A DNA stretch of 64,000 bases, from NCBI GenBank assembly GCA_963663735.2, contig CAXXHN010000001.1, positions 1,674,001 to 1,738,000 of the forward strand, read 5' to 3'. The position numbers and the translations under genes are program-made. This DNA is from G963663735 sp963663735. GTDB taxonomy: Bacteria > Acidobacteriota > UBA6911 > RPQK01 > JAPXNP01. This document shows positions 18,337-27,834 of this stretch, piece after piece; position 1 is the stretch's first letter; every line of letters begins with the position of its first letter. The notes beneath the pieces were generated by a model. The model had not been told where the DNA came from. It searched no databases and was given only the letters and a program-made list of their open reading frames with translations.

Positions 18337-19215
18337 CTATATAACCTTGTTCAGGGGATATTCAATAATTCCCTCCGCCCCAATACGTTTAAGGTTTGGA
18401 ATTAAATCCCTTACCAGATTCTCTTCCAGCACGACTTCCACGGATATCCAATCCTTATCTGACAGATCTGCGACAGTGGGAGATGTAATGGAGGGGAGAA
18501 GCTCCATGGCCGTACTTAAGGCTTTTTTCGGGATATTCATCTTTACGCCGACTGTTTTTTCGGCGCGAAGAGCTCCCTGGAGCAACAGATTCATCTGCTC
18601 TATTTTTTTCCGCTTCCAGGGATCCTGCCATGCTTTTCGGTTGGCAATCAACTGGGTGTTGGTTTTCATCAGTTCTGCAATTATCCGAAGGCCATTAGCC
18701 CTGATAGTACTCCCTGTTTCGGTAATCTCGACAATAGCATCACAGAGCCCTTCTACCACTTTTGCTTCTGTCGCACCCCAAGAAAAAACTACTTCGACAT
18801 TGATTCCCAGAGAATCGAAATAATTCCTGGTAAAGTTAACCAGTTCTGTGGCTATCTTTTTTCCTTCCAGATCTTCCGGTTTCATGAAAGGAGAATCTCC
18901 GGCTACGCAGAGCACCCAGCAAGCCGGTTTGTTTGATTCCTTTGAATAAACCAGATCACTGACAACGACCACATCTGAGGCGTTTTCCATCACCCAGTCG
19001 TGTCCGGTGAGGCCCACGTCAAATGTTCCATTTTCAACCCACATGGCCATTTCCTGGGCCCTGGAAAGGGAACATGTAATTTCCTCGTCATCTATGTCAG
19101 GAAAGTAGTTGCGGTTATGCAACCTGATTTTCCATCCGGATTTCTCAAATAATTTGATGGTTGAATCCTCAAGAGAACCCTTGGGAATCCCCAGCCTGAG
19201 ATTATTTTTTTTCAT
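18337..19215 (-). CDS. hisG: ATP phosphoribosyltransferase, long form
   Basis: 292 residues from ATG 19215. It catalyses the first step of histidine synthesis, joining ATP and PRPP. Seen are the N-terminal LRLGIPKGSLEDST, the DVGLTGHDWV phosphate-site region and ETGSTIRANGL, plus a C-terminal ACT-like domain (about 215-292) that marks the long, HisZ-independent, histidine-inhibited form. The ATG overlaps the TGA of hisI (ATGA). In-frame sequence further upstream belongs to hisI. Confidence 0.95.
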   Translation of the reverse strand: MKKNNLRLGIPKGSLEDSTIKLFEKSGWKIRLHNRNYFPDIDDEEITCSLSRAQEMAMWVENGTFDVGLTGHDWVMENASDVVVVSDLVYSKESNKPACWVLCVAGDSPFMKPEDLEGKKIATELVNFTRNYFDSLGINVEVVFSWGATEAKVVEGLCDAIVEITETGSTIRANGLRIIAELMKTNTQLIANRKAWQDPWKRKKIEQMNLLLQGALRAEKTVGVKMNIPKKALSTAMELLPSITSPTVADLSDKDWISVEVVLEENLVRDLIPNLKRIGAEGIIEYPLNKVI

Positions 19216-19589
19216 TTGCCGTAGACCTCCCCAGGATCGAATACCATGGGAGAACATTCAGTAACCTCCCCATTTTTTATTTCGCGAAAAAAGCAGCTCC
19301 TGCGCCCGGTGTGGCATGCGGCTCCTCCTATTTGCTCTACCTGCATAACCAGGGTGTCTTCGTCACAGTCTATCCTGATGGACTTGATCTTCTGTATGCA
19401 ACCGGAACTCTCCCCCTTGTGCCACAGTTTTTGTCGGCTTCGGCTGTAATAGACAGCTTCTCCGGTCTCCAGGGAAAGGTTGTATGACTCTTCGTTCATG
19501 TAGGCCAGCATCAGTACTTCTCCGGTCTTTTCATCCTGGGCAATAACAGGAATAAGGCCGTTCATTTTTTTAAAATCTGGTTTTAGCAT
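19212..19589 (-). CDS. hisI: Phosphoribosyl-AMP cyclohydrolase
   Basis: 125 residues from ATG 19589, preceded by a purine-rich GGAAGGCGG; longer frames up to 19673 lack a site. It opens the purine ring of PR-AMP in histidine synthesis. Conserved features are AYMNEESYNLSLETG, YYSRSRQKLWHKGESSG, the metal-binding IDCDEDTL and ACHTGRRSCFF. It is the monofunctional form, without the HisE pyrophosphohydrolase domain. Co-transcribed with hisG; the other his genes are elsewhere. Confidence 0.95.
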   Translation of the reverse strand: MLKPDFKKMNGLIPVIAQDEKTGEVLMLAYMNEESYNLSLETGEAVYYSRSRQKLWHKGESSGCIQKIKSIRIDCDEDTLVMQVEQIGGAACHTGRRSCFFREIKNGEVTECSPMVFDPGEVYGK

Positions 19590-19789
19590 TTTCCGCCTTC
19601 CTGGTTTTCGTTGTGAAAAACGGATCATATAGATTAATTTTTTATTTGGCAAATCGAAATATTGCCGGTGCATTCCGCCATGGGTTCTTCAACGACCGGC
19701 TCTCGAACGTCCTGCTTTATGGGTGCCTGATGCTCCCACTTCCCAGTTTACGGTTTCTATGTTACAACAGGGAAAAAAACATAAACATA

Positions 19790-21148
19790 TCAGCGGATTC
19801 TCTCACGCTGTTTCTCGGCTTTTGGTGTGACCGCAAAACAAGGGAAAATTCCCTCTCCCGGTTCTCCAAAAGCAAACTCCAGTCGGATGACGTTAACAAA
19901 AGGCATCAGCAACTTTAATCCTATACCATAACCCGACATAAATCTGTCGTTGCCGGGACCCCGTGAATTTCCCCAGGCTTTCCCCGCATCCGCAAAAAGG
20001 GACAGTTCAAGGCCGATGAAAACACTGTCACCGAATCTTCCAGTCAGGACTTTCTTCGGTTCCATTACCCGATAGCGGTATTCAGCTGTGCCGATAAATT
20101 CATTTTTACCTCTTCCTGAGTCCCTGTGCCATCCCCTTACTGTATTGGTTCCTCCAAGATGGAAGTACTGGTGAACAGGCACTTCCTGGCCTATATTCCC
20201 AGTTCGTGTACGGGATAATGCTGATAAGAAGAGCCCATGCCTCTCTGTCAGTGGCTGATATCTTCTGAAATCAAGGGTCAATTCCCAGTAAGCGCTTTCA
20301 CTGATTCCAGATAGGCCGTGCCGACTGACCTGAATTTCATTATTCCAGCCTTTGTTGGCAATCACCATCTTATTGCGGTCATCATAATCAAGAAAAAATC
20401 CCAGTTCCGGAATCTGGTCAGTCCTTGTTCTGGAAAGAGTAATATCCGGGCGGTTACTGTTCAGGCAAACCCAGCCCATCAAACCACCCGCATGAAGATT
20501 CTCAGAGAGGCGCCTGGAAAGCCTGAATTCGGTGTGAACTGAACCCTCCCTGAATTTATCAAGGTCATTGAATCGGTTGATCCCCTGCAAGGAGAATTGA
20601 AAGTCGAGCAGGCTGGATCTGAATTTAGGATTTTCCAGTTGTATCTGCAGGCGATTTTCTCCTCCGGTTCTGGCACTGCCGGAAAAGATCAGCCCGCCGC
20701 CGAATAGATCGCTGGACTGGATTCCTCCACCTAAGGAAAAACTGTTGCCATCTGAAGAGCCCATGTCAACCAGGGGAAGATACCTGCCCCGAGGAACTAC
20801 GGTAATGGTAAGTACGGCACCCTCCGCGTCGATCCTTTCTGAGATCTCAACTGATCTGAAGATACCAAGCCTGTTCAGGTGGCGTCGGTCAGCTTCCACG
20901 TTGTCTGCTGAGAGTCTTTCTCCTTCCCTTGAAAGAAGTTCCGAAAGGATAAGTTCTTTTTCGATCCTGTCGATACCCTCAATTCTAATAATTCGGATAA
21001 TCCTGGTTTCATCATTTTGAATTACCGCACCTTGAGTGGTTGAAGAAATGAGGATTAGAAACAGGATCATTAGGGCTGACAGGAAATGCAGGTATCGGGA
21101 GATGTTGCGGTATTGACTGGCCCGGGGCTGGAGGTCTATATGGTGCAT
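19790..21148 (-). CDS. Omp85/BamA-superfamily outer-membrane protein with a single POTRA domain
   Basis: 452 residues. An N-terminal hydrophobic segment (about 22-40) serves as export signal, one POTRA-like domain follows (about 48-120, IIRIEGIDRIEKELILSEL and GIFRSVEIS), then a bacterial-surface-antigen barrel. The barrel carries TNTVRGWHRDS, the VRG(F/Y/W) loop-6 motif of Omp85 proteins. True BamA has five POTRA domains and about 800 residues, so this is a short relative (TamA, Toc75 or FhaC-like role unknown). It is 53 bp downstream of tex. The C-terminus extends past the expected last strand with a basic tail. Confidence 0.82.
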   Translation of the reverse strand: MHHIDLQPRASQYRNISRYLHFLSALMILFLILISSTTQGAVIQNDETRIIRIIRIEGIDRIEKELILSELLSREGERLSADNVEADRRHLNRLGIFRSVEISERIDAEGAVLTITVVPRGRYLPLVDMGSSDGNSFSLGGGIQSSDLFGGGLIFSGSARTGGENRLQIQLENPKFRSSLLDFQFSLQGINRFNDLDKFREGSVHTEFRLSRRLSENLHAGGLMGWVCLNSNRPDITLSRTRTDQIPELGFFLDYDDRNKMVIANKGWNNEIQVSRHGLSGISESAYWELTLDFRRYQPLTERHGLFLSALSRTRTGNIGQEVPVHQYFHLGGTNTVRGWHRDSGRGKNEFIGTAEYRYRVMEPKKVLTGRFGDSVFIGLELSLFADAGKAWGNSRGPGNDRFMSGYGIGLKLLMPFVNVIRLEFAFGEPGEGIFPCFAVTPKAEKQRERIR

Positions 21149-21201
21149 TGTCCTTTGCGACAGGGAAATCCCGCAATTCCCGGTAACCGGGGGGACCGGA
21201 T

Positions 21202-23466
21202 TTATAGGGACTTCCAGGTGCCTGCCCCCTGTTTTGAATCTCTCCTTATGGCTTGTTTCGCAGAAGGGAGGACCGCTTTTCGTGATAGCGCAATTCTTTT
21301 TCTTTCGGGTTCAGCACTTAGAACCTTGACCTTGAGCACTTCTCCAACTTTCAGGATTTTCCTGGGATCGGTTACATAACTGTTGTCAAGTTCTGAAATG
21401 TGGATAAGGCCATCCTGATGGACCCCAATATCAACGAATGCCCCAAAATTGGCAACGTTTGTTACTATACCTTCCAGGATCATGCCTGTGGAAAGATCCT
21501 CAATATTTTCAACTCCCTCCCGGAAACTGGCCGTTACGAACTCCGGTCGCGGATCCCTGCCAGGTTTATAAAGTTCTGCAAGAATGTCCCTGACTGTTGG
21601 TTCTCCGAAAAATGAGTCGGTAAAATCCGACGGTTTAAGTTTTTCCAGGGTTTCCCTGTCACCGATAAGTTCATTGATGTTTTTTCCGGTGGCTTTCATG
21701 ATTCTCTCGGCAACAGGATAGGCTTCAGGGTGTACTGCGGAGCCATCCAGGGGATTATCCCCTTCACGAATCCTGAGAAAACCTGCCGACTGCAGGAAGG
21801 TTCCCGGCCCCATGCCACGAACTTTAAGTAATTGTTTGCGACTGGTGAAAGGTCCGTGTATATCTCTGTGCGTGACGATACTGGAAGCAACAGAAGGCCC
21901 CAGTCCTGCAATTCTGGCCAGCAGTGGTGCCGATGCTGTGTTTACATCCACTCCCACGGAATTTACGCAGTCCTCCACAATGCTGTTCAGCTTATGGTCC
22001 AGCCTGGGCTGGTTAACATCGTGTTGGTACTGGCCGACTCCAATTGATCTTGGTTCAATTTTTATCAGCTCCGCCAGGGGATCCTGAAGCCTGCGGGCGA
22101 TTGACACTGCTCCTCTCAGGGATACATCAATTTCAGGCAGTTCCTCAGAGGCATATTCAGAGGCCGAATATACTGAAGCCCCTGCTTCTGAGACCATTAC
22201 CCTGGTCAGGTTCAGTTCCGGTTTTTGCTTGATAAGTTCCTCTGCAAGCCTGTCAGTTTCCCTAGATGCGGTTCCGTTGCCGATGCTAATGAGTTCAATT
22301 CCAAATTGTTCGGCCATGGCGGCCAGGATAGATATCGACTCATTCCACTGCCTTCGGGGAGGGTGGGGATATATGACCGCGGTGTCCAGGAGTTTTCCGG
22401 TTTTATCTACCGCTGCCACCTTAACGCCGGTCCTGTACCCAGGATCCAACCCGAGGGTTGCGCGTGTTCCGGCAGGAGCGGCAAGGAGAAGGTCCCTGAG
22501 ATTTTCACCGAAGACACTGATTGATTCTTCCTCCGCCTGTTCTCTTACCCGGCCCTCAAGATCCTTTTCAGCTCTCGGCAGAATCCGGTCTTTCCAGGTC
22601 AGGCGGATGACTTCCATTAGCCATGTATCAGCCGCACGCCCCCGGATCCTGATGTCAAAATGATCGGCAATCATTTCCTCAGGCAGGTCCAGAGCTCCGC
22701 AGTATACGGAGTCGGAACCTTCTGTATCCAGGACAATGCTGAGTCTCAGAATCCCTTCACGCCTGCCTCGAACGAGTGCCAGAAAGCGATGAGAAGGGAC
22801 TCTCTTCAGGGGTTCGCTGTATTCAAAGTAATCGGAAAACTTAGCTCCTTCTTCTAATTTCCCTCGAACAATTCTGGAGGTGAAAAGGCCGTTGTTCCAG
22901 ATGAAATCACGCAGGTTGCCTACCAGTTCCGCATCTTCAGAAAACCTTTCCGCCAGGATATGGGAAGCGCCTTCCAGGGCTTCGGAGATCCCCGGCACAT
23001 CGACTCCCAGAAAATCCTGTGCTGCTGATTCTGGATCGGTGTCGGGATTCGACCAGAGCAGAAGCGCCAGGGGTTCCAGGCCCTGCTCCCTGGCAATTGC
23101 CGCCTTGGTGCGCCCCCTGGGTTTAAAGGGAAGGTACAGGTCTTCCAGCCGCACCATTGTTTCAGCCGTTTTTATCAGGTTTTCCAGATCATTGGTCAGT
23201 TTTCCCTGTCCCTGTATGGTATCCAGTATTACATTTTTTCTTTCCTCGAGCCTTAAAAGGTAGGACAGGCGATCTTCCAGGGTTCGCAGGTCTCTGTCAG
23301 ATAAACCATCGGTTGCTTCTTTGCGGTAGCGGGCGATAAAAGGAACGGTATGTTCTTCCAGTAAAGCTGCTGCTGCTCTCACCTGGTGTATGCCCGCCTG
23401 GAGTTCCTTCGCGATTATCGAGTAGATATGTTCAAGTCTGATATTTTCTTCTTTGGCTGTGCCCAT
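21202..23466 (-). CDS. tex: Tex-family RNA-binding protein
   Basis: 754 residues, normal for Tex. Domains in order: N-terminal helical region, YqgF/RuvC-like fold (LGLDPGYRTGVKVAAVD), helix-hairpin-helix pair (GPSVASSIVTHRD, VRGMGPGTFLQSAGFLRI) and a C-terminal S1 domain (GMILEGIVTNVANFGAFVDI). Tex binds nucleic acids and affects transcription and stress survival. It lies in the leftward run plsC - peptidase - tex - Omp85 protein. Confidence 0.95.
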   Translation of the reverse strand: MGTAKEENIRLEHIYSIIAKELQAGIHQVRAAAALLEEHTVPFIARYRKEATDGLSDRDLRTLEDRLSYLLRLEERKNVILDTIQGQGKLTNDLENLIKTAETMVRLEDLYLPFKPRGRTKAAIAREQGLEPLALLLWSNPDTDPESAAQDFLGVDVPGISEALEGASHILAERFSEDAELVGNLRDFIWNNGLFTSRIVRGKLEEGAKFSDYFEYSEPLKRVPSHRFLALVRGRREGILRLSIVLDTEGSDSVYCGALDLPEEMIADHFDIRIRGRAADTWLMEVIRLTWKDRILPRAEKDLEGRVREQAEEESISVFGENLRDLLLAAPAGTRATLGLDPGYRTGVKVAAVDKTGKLLDTAVIYPHPPRRQWNESISILAAMAEQFGIELISIGNGTASRETDRLAEELIKQKPELNLTRVMVSEAGASVYSASEYASEELPEIDVSLRGAVSIARRLQDPLAELIKIEPRSIGVGQYQHDVNQPRLDHKLNSIVEDCVNSVGVDVNTASAPLLARIAGLGPSVASSIVTHRDIHGPFTSRKQLLKVRGMGPGTFLQSAGFLRIREGDNPLDGSAVHPEAYPVAERIMKATGKNINELIGDRETLEKLKPSDFTDSFFGEPTVRDILAELYKPGRDPRPEFVTASFREGVENIEDLSTGMILEGIVTNVANFGAFVDIGVHQDGLIHISELDNSYVTDPRKILKVGEVLKVKVLSAEPERKRIALSRKAVLPSAKQAIRRDSKQGAGTWKSL

Positions 23467-23539
23467 AATGTGTTTGACAGAATTAGTCGTTACCTTTGTC
23501 GCCGGATTGAGTCAACCTGCTTTCAGGATAAAGTAAGTA

Positions 23540-24730
23540 TCAGATTATAACCAGTTCACGCTGGGGAGGTGTAGTTATTTCGGGTCCGTCTTCTGCAAAG
23601 AAGATATTAATTTCACTGCGGACTCCAAATTCATTCAGGTAAATTCCTGGCTCAATTGTACAGGCCACCCCGGGCAGAATCTGCCGGGTGTCGTGGGTTT
23701 CCAGGTCATCGAAGTGAACTCCGTTGCCGTGAGGTTCCAGACCCAGGTTGTGGCCGGTGCGGTGACAGAAAAAATCATCACCGTAGCCCCTGTTGGAGAT
23801 GTATTCCCGTACAGTCCTGTCAACTTCCCATCCATATACCGGCTTTCCGCTGAGGAAACGTTCTTTGAGAAAAGCCACCCCCTGGTCACGGCCCCCCGTT
23901 ACAATATTGAAAATCTCCTGGATTCTTTCAGGGGGGGATGAACCTGCGAATCCGGTCCAGGTGATGTCGGCAAACACTGCGTCAGGCTGGTTGTCCTGCT
24001 TTGCCCACAGGTCAATCAGCAGGAAATCGCCGGATTTTATCTCGCAGGCACTACCTTGCAGGGGAATGTAGTGAGGATTTCCGCTGTTGCTGTTGACAGC
24101 TACTATAGGTGGGTGGTCCGTAGCAAGGTGATGCTTTTTGAACAGTTCCATGATGAATTTCTGAACCGAGAGTTCGTCGGGGTGTTCCTGTAGGGAAATC
24201 CGCTCACCCGTCCAGTTGAAGGCTTCCTGGACGATTTCAGTTAGGGCCAGGGCGGACTTCCTGTGCCCGCCTTGCTGTTCCGGAGACAGTACTGCTTCAA
24301 ATATCTGTACAAGGTCCGCTGAAGAAATGATCCTGGTTCCAAAAGAACGGATCAGTTCCATGGTGCCCGCGTCTACCAGGGATATGTATGGGATCATATT
24401 GTTTTCTGAATACTGCATTGCCAGGGCAGGGTAGGGAGAAATCATTTCTTCCAGGTTTTTATTCAGCTGGTTCCAGGTAAGGTAGATTCTTTTGTTTCCG
24501 GGCAGGCTGTCGAGTTTTCCTGATTCGATGCGGTGTACGAGTTTGACAGGTTTTCCGGAGGCAGGAACCAGGTAATACCAGCGCCGCGAGGCATGAGCTG
24601 ACGGGTCCAGGCCGAGTATGCGGTAACTCAAGGGATCGCTTCCTCTGAAATCGCAGAATAACCAGGCAGGTATGCCTGCGTTTGTGAGTGCTTCTTGAAT
24701 ACGGGTTATGGAGAAGGTGTTGCCAGTCAT
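23540..24730 (-). CDS. M24-family metallopeptidase (Xaa-Pro aminopeptidase-like)
   Basis: 396 residues. The C-terminal pita-bread domain shows the metal ligands: Asp in LLIDLWA and VFADITWTG, His in HRTGHNLGLEPHG, Glu in IEPGIY and Glu in VRSEINIFF. The N-terminal domain is of creatinase/prolidase type. It cuts N-terminal residues before proline, or Xaa-Pro dipeptides; the exact substrate is not visible. No signal peptide, so cytoplasmic. Its start overlaps the plsC stop. Confidence 0.87.
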   Translation of the reverse strand: MTGNTFSITRIQEALTNAGIPAWLFCDFRGSDPLSYRILGLDPSAHASRRWYYLVPASGKPVKLVHRIESGKLDSLPGNKRIYLTWNQLNKNLEEMISPYPALAMQYSENNMIPYISLVDAGTMELIRSFGTRIISSADLVQIFEAVLSPEQQGGHRKSALALTEIVQEAFNWTGERISLQEHPDELSVQKFIMELFKKHHLATDHPPIVAVNSNSGNPHYIPLQGSACEIKSGDFLLIDLWAKQDNQPDAVFADITWTGFAGSSPPERIQEIFNIVTGGRDQGVAFLKERFLSGKPVYGWEVDRTVREYISNRGYGDDFFCHRTGHNLGLEPHGNGVHFDDLETHDTRQILPGVACTIEPGIYLNEFGVRSEINIFFAEDGPEITTPPQRELVII

Positions 24731-25461
24731 TATGGCTCCAATCTGTAGGCAGATATAATAATTTCTCTTATTTTATATGTCAGTTCCTCCCGGGACCAGT
24801 GGCGGTATGTTTCCCATTGGATTGCCTCATGGATAATCATTTCCATCGGGCCCGGATGAATCAGGATGCTCCCCCTTTTGAGCCGCAGGTGCGACCCAAT
24901 GATGGTGACTGGAACAATCGGTGCTTTGGCATGGCTGGGAAGCATGAATGCCCCCCTTTTGAACTCCGCGATATTTCCATCATCCGTCCTTCCTCCCTCG
25001 GGATAGATGATTATAGACACGCCTTTTCTAATTTTTTCTGCTGCCTTTTCGTATGATCTCAGGACTTTGCGGGGGTTTCGATTATCTACTGGAATATACC
25101 CGGCACGTTTCATGTGCCATCCCAGGAAAGGGATCCGGAACAGCGAAACCTTGGCTACAAAGCGGAACTGGAATGGGATATAGGCCAGGAAAGACCAAAT
25201 GTCAAAAATGCTGATATGATTGGAGACAAAAACGTATCCTTTTCCGGGCTCCAGATGTTCCAACCCGTGAGCGGTCAGCTTAACCCTTGTGATCCAGAAT
25301 GCTAATCTACTCCAGGTTCTGGCACATCGGTCCTGCCACTTTCCGGATCCGTCAAAAACTGAAAAGGATACACTAATCAGGGACATGAATCCTGTCAGGA
25401 AGATAAGTAAGGGATCTCTCCAGAGAGCATTTATTCTAGGTAGGATTTCCTTTTTGAACAT
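24730..25461 (-). CDS. plsC: 1-acyl-sn-glycerol-3-phosphate acyltransferase (PlsC family)
   Basis: 243 residues. It acylates lysophosphatidic acid in phospholipid synthesis at the inner membrane. A hydrophobic N-terminal segment (about 15-35) precedes the acyltransferase box SNHISIFDIW (NHxxxxD) and the substrate box YPEGGRTDDG (normally EGTR; here EGGR). Alternatives within the family such as ornithine-lipid acyltransferases cannot be excluded. First gene of a leftward run. Confidence 0.85.
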   Translation of the reverse strand: MFKKEILPRINALWRDPLLIFLTGFMSLISVSFSVFDGSGKWQDRCARTWSRLAFWITRVKLTAHGLEHLEPGKGYVFVSNHISIFDIWSFLAYIPFQFRFVAKVSLFRIPFLGWHMKRAGYIPVDNRNPRKVLRSYEKAAEKIRKGVSIIIYPEGGRTDDGNIAEFKRGAFMLPSHAKAPIVPVTIIGSHLRLKRGSILIHPGPMEMIIHEAIQWETYRHWSREELTYKIREIIISAYRLEP

Positions 25462-25720
25462 CAGAGCAATATTTTGTCATGTTAAGGCTTTTTTGTCATG
25501 TACAGCGATGTCGTTTTATCGTATTTTCTCGGGTTTCCTCGTCCCGCTGTCCCCGGGATCCTCATTAGAGTCAGGCACAGACTGAGGCGACATGGTTCAT
25601 TAATGCGAAATAGGGTTACAGAAGAGCAAAACTGTTTTTAAACTTGAAGAGCATCTGGTAATCTTATATCCGGAAGATATAAAGAAGGAATTAAGCAGCT
25701 GATCCGGGGGAGATTCATCA

Positions 25721-26806
25721 ATGGCAGAAACCTATATTGTTACAGGAGCCGCCGGTTTTATTGGCTCAAATTTCGTAAAGTTGGCCCTGGAAAGGGAAGA
25801 TGCCAGGATAGTTGCCCTGGATAAATTAACCTATGCCGGAAATCTGGCCAATTTATCCGGGGCTCAGGACAATCCAGGATTTGAGTTCGTTAAGGGTGAC
25901 ATCGCTGACGGCCCCCTGGTAAGGAAACTGCTTGAAACCTACCAGCCTTCGGCGATTGTTAATTTTGCCGCTGAATCCCATGTAGACCGGTCAATTGATT
26001 CCCCGGCCTGTTTCGTTGAGACTAACGTTACCGGTACGTTTACCCTTCTGGAAGCGTGCAGGGATTATTTTTTCGGAGCGACAGCTCCCCGGCATTTCAG
26101 GTTTATACAGGTTTCCACTGATGAAGTTTACGGGAGTCTGGGCAGCACCGGATATTTTACCGAGAAAACTCCCTATTCCCCTAATTCGCCTTATTCAGCC
26201 TCCAAGGCTGCTGCAGATCATTTCGCAGGGGCATACTTTGCTACCTATGGGCTTCCGGTTTTAATCACTAATTGCTCCAATAATTATGGTCCTTTCCAGT
26301 TTCCCGAAAAATTGATTCCTCTCATGATCCTGAAAGCACTTGAGGCACAGCCTCTTCCCATATACGGAGACGGACGTAACATCAGGGACTGGATCTTTGT
26401 TGAAGATCATTGTCTTGGCGTTATGGAAGTCTTGAAACGCGGAGTTCCGGGAGAAAAATATAATTTGGGAGGCAATTGTGAACGAAGCAATGTTGAGGTT
26501 GTGGATGCAGTTTGTGCAGTTCTCGAAGATCTTTTTCCTGCTTCAGAAAATCCAGCTATGATCCAGGGCGGGGTAGTCAGCTACCTCGACCTGAAATCGT
26601 TTGTAAAGGATCGTCCTGGGCATGACCGCCGTTATGCCATTGATGCTTCCAGAGTGAAAAATGAACTGGGATGGTCTCCCGGGCATGAATTCAATGAGGG
26701 ACTGAGGAGAACAGTTAAGTGGTACCTCGACAACCTGGATTGGTGCCGAGACATCAGGTCGGGTAAGTATCGCATGGAAAGACTGGGTCTGCCTGGAGAA
26801 AAATGA
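25721..26806 (+). CDS. rfbB: dTDP-glucose 4,6-dehydratase
   Basis: 361 residues. Extended SDR fold with the NAD site VTGAAGFIGSNF, the catalytic VSTDEVYGSLG region and the YSASKAAADH Tyr/Lys motif; NCSNNYGPFQFPEKLIPLMI is typical of RfbB/RmlB. It makes dTDP-4-keto-6-deoxyglucose for cell-surface glycans. GGGGGAG precedes ATG. rfbA follows after 104 bp. rfbC and rfbD are not adjacent, so the final sugar is uncertain. Confidence 0.95.
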   Translation: MAETYIVTGAAGFIGSNFVKLALEREDARIVALDKLTYAGNLANLSGAQDNPGFEFVKGDIADGPLVRKLLETYQPSAIVNFAAESHVDRSIDSPACFVETNVTGTFTLLEACRDYFFGATAPRHFRFIQVSTDEVYGSLGSTGYFTEKTPYSPNSPYSASKAAADHFAGAYFATYGLPVLITNCSNNYGPFQFPEKLIPLMILKALEAQPLPIYGDGRNIRDWIFVEDHCLGVMEVLKRGVPGEKYNLGGNCERSNVEVVDAVCAVLEDLFPASENPAMIQGGVVSYLDLKSFVKDRPGHDRRYAIDASRVKNELGWSPGHEFNEGLRRTVKWYLDNLDWCRDIRSGKYRMERLGLPGEK

Positions 26807-26910
26807 TTGGGAAATAGTCTGTTTTCCCGGCAACTAAGCTGGATGGCTGGTATGAAATTTCGCTTCTTATGACTTTGAGGATGGGTAAAAACAGGCTGCA
26901 GGAGGATTGA

Positions 26911-27792
26911 ATGAAAGGAATAGTTTTAGCTGGGGGTTCCGGGACAAGGCTCTACCCTCTGACCAAGGCCGTAAGCAAACAGCTTATGCCGATTTATGAT
27001 AAGCCTATGATTTACTATCCTGTCTCCATCCTCATGCAGGCCGGAATCAGGGAAATACTGATAATTTCCACTCCAGATGATATTGGGAGTTTCAGGAATC
27101 TCCTCGGGGATGGGTCAGATATCGGACTGGAGTTTTCCTATGCTGTGCAGTACCGCCCCGAAGGAATCGCCCAGGCCTTTATCATTGGGGAAAAATTTGT
27201 AGGCGACAGTTCTGTTGCCCTGGTACTCGGGGACAACCTGCTTTATGGGCATGGGCTCCAGGAATTACTGGTCAGGGCTGCGTCCAATGAAACCGGGGCT
27301 ACTGTATTTGCCTACCTGGTGAGCGATCCGCAGCGATATGGGGTGGTGGAATTCGACAAAAATGGAAAAGCAGTAAGCCTGGAAGAAAAACCAGCAAGTC
27401 CACGCTCTGATTATGCTGTTACCGGACTTTATTTTTATGACAATCGAGTGCTGGAAATAGCCGGGAATCTTAAGCCTTCAGTCAGGGGAGAGCTGGAGAT
27501 AACCGACGTCAACCGGGTTTATCTTGAATCAGGTTCCCTGATGGTGGAGAAAATGGGCAGGGGGATAGCCTGGCTGGATACCGGGACGCCTGAATCGCTG
27601 TTGCAGGCAGCCAATTTTATTCAGACCCTGGAAATGAGGCAGGGTCTGCAGGTTGCCTGTCTTGAAGAGATTGCCCTGGAAAGAGGATTGATAAGCGTTG
27701 ATGACGTTCGGGAGCAGGCATCCAGGATGCGAAATACCCGCTACGGAAGGTACCTTTTGAAAATAGCGGAACAGAGAAGCCGCCTTATATAG
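26911..27792 (+). CDS. rfbA: Glucose-1-phosphate thymidylyltransferase
   Basis: 293 residues, standard length. The nucleotidyltransferase signature is AGGSGTRLYPLTKAVSKQL, with MPIYDKPMIYYP and LVLGDNLLYGHGL. It makes dTDP-glucose, the substrate for RfbB encoded just upstream. AGGAGG lies before the ATG. Confidence 0.96.
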   Translation: MKGIVLAGGSGTRLYPLTKAVSKQLMPIYDKPMIYYPVSILMQAGIREILIISTPDDIGSFRNLLGDGSDIGLEFSYAVQYRPEGIAQAFIIGEKFVGDSSVALVLGDNLLYGHGLQELLVRAASNETGATVFAYLVSDPQRYGVVEFDKNGKAVSLEEKPASPRSDYAVTGLYFYDNRVLEIAGNLKPSVRGELEITDVNRVYLESGSLMVEKMGRGIAWLDTGTPESLLQAANFIQTLEMRQGLQVACLEEIALERGLISVDDVREQASRMRNTRYGRYLLKIAEQRSRLI

Positions 27793-27834
27793 AATTATTC
27801 GAAATATCAGAAGAAGAAGTGAGAGGAGAATTTT

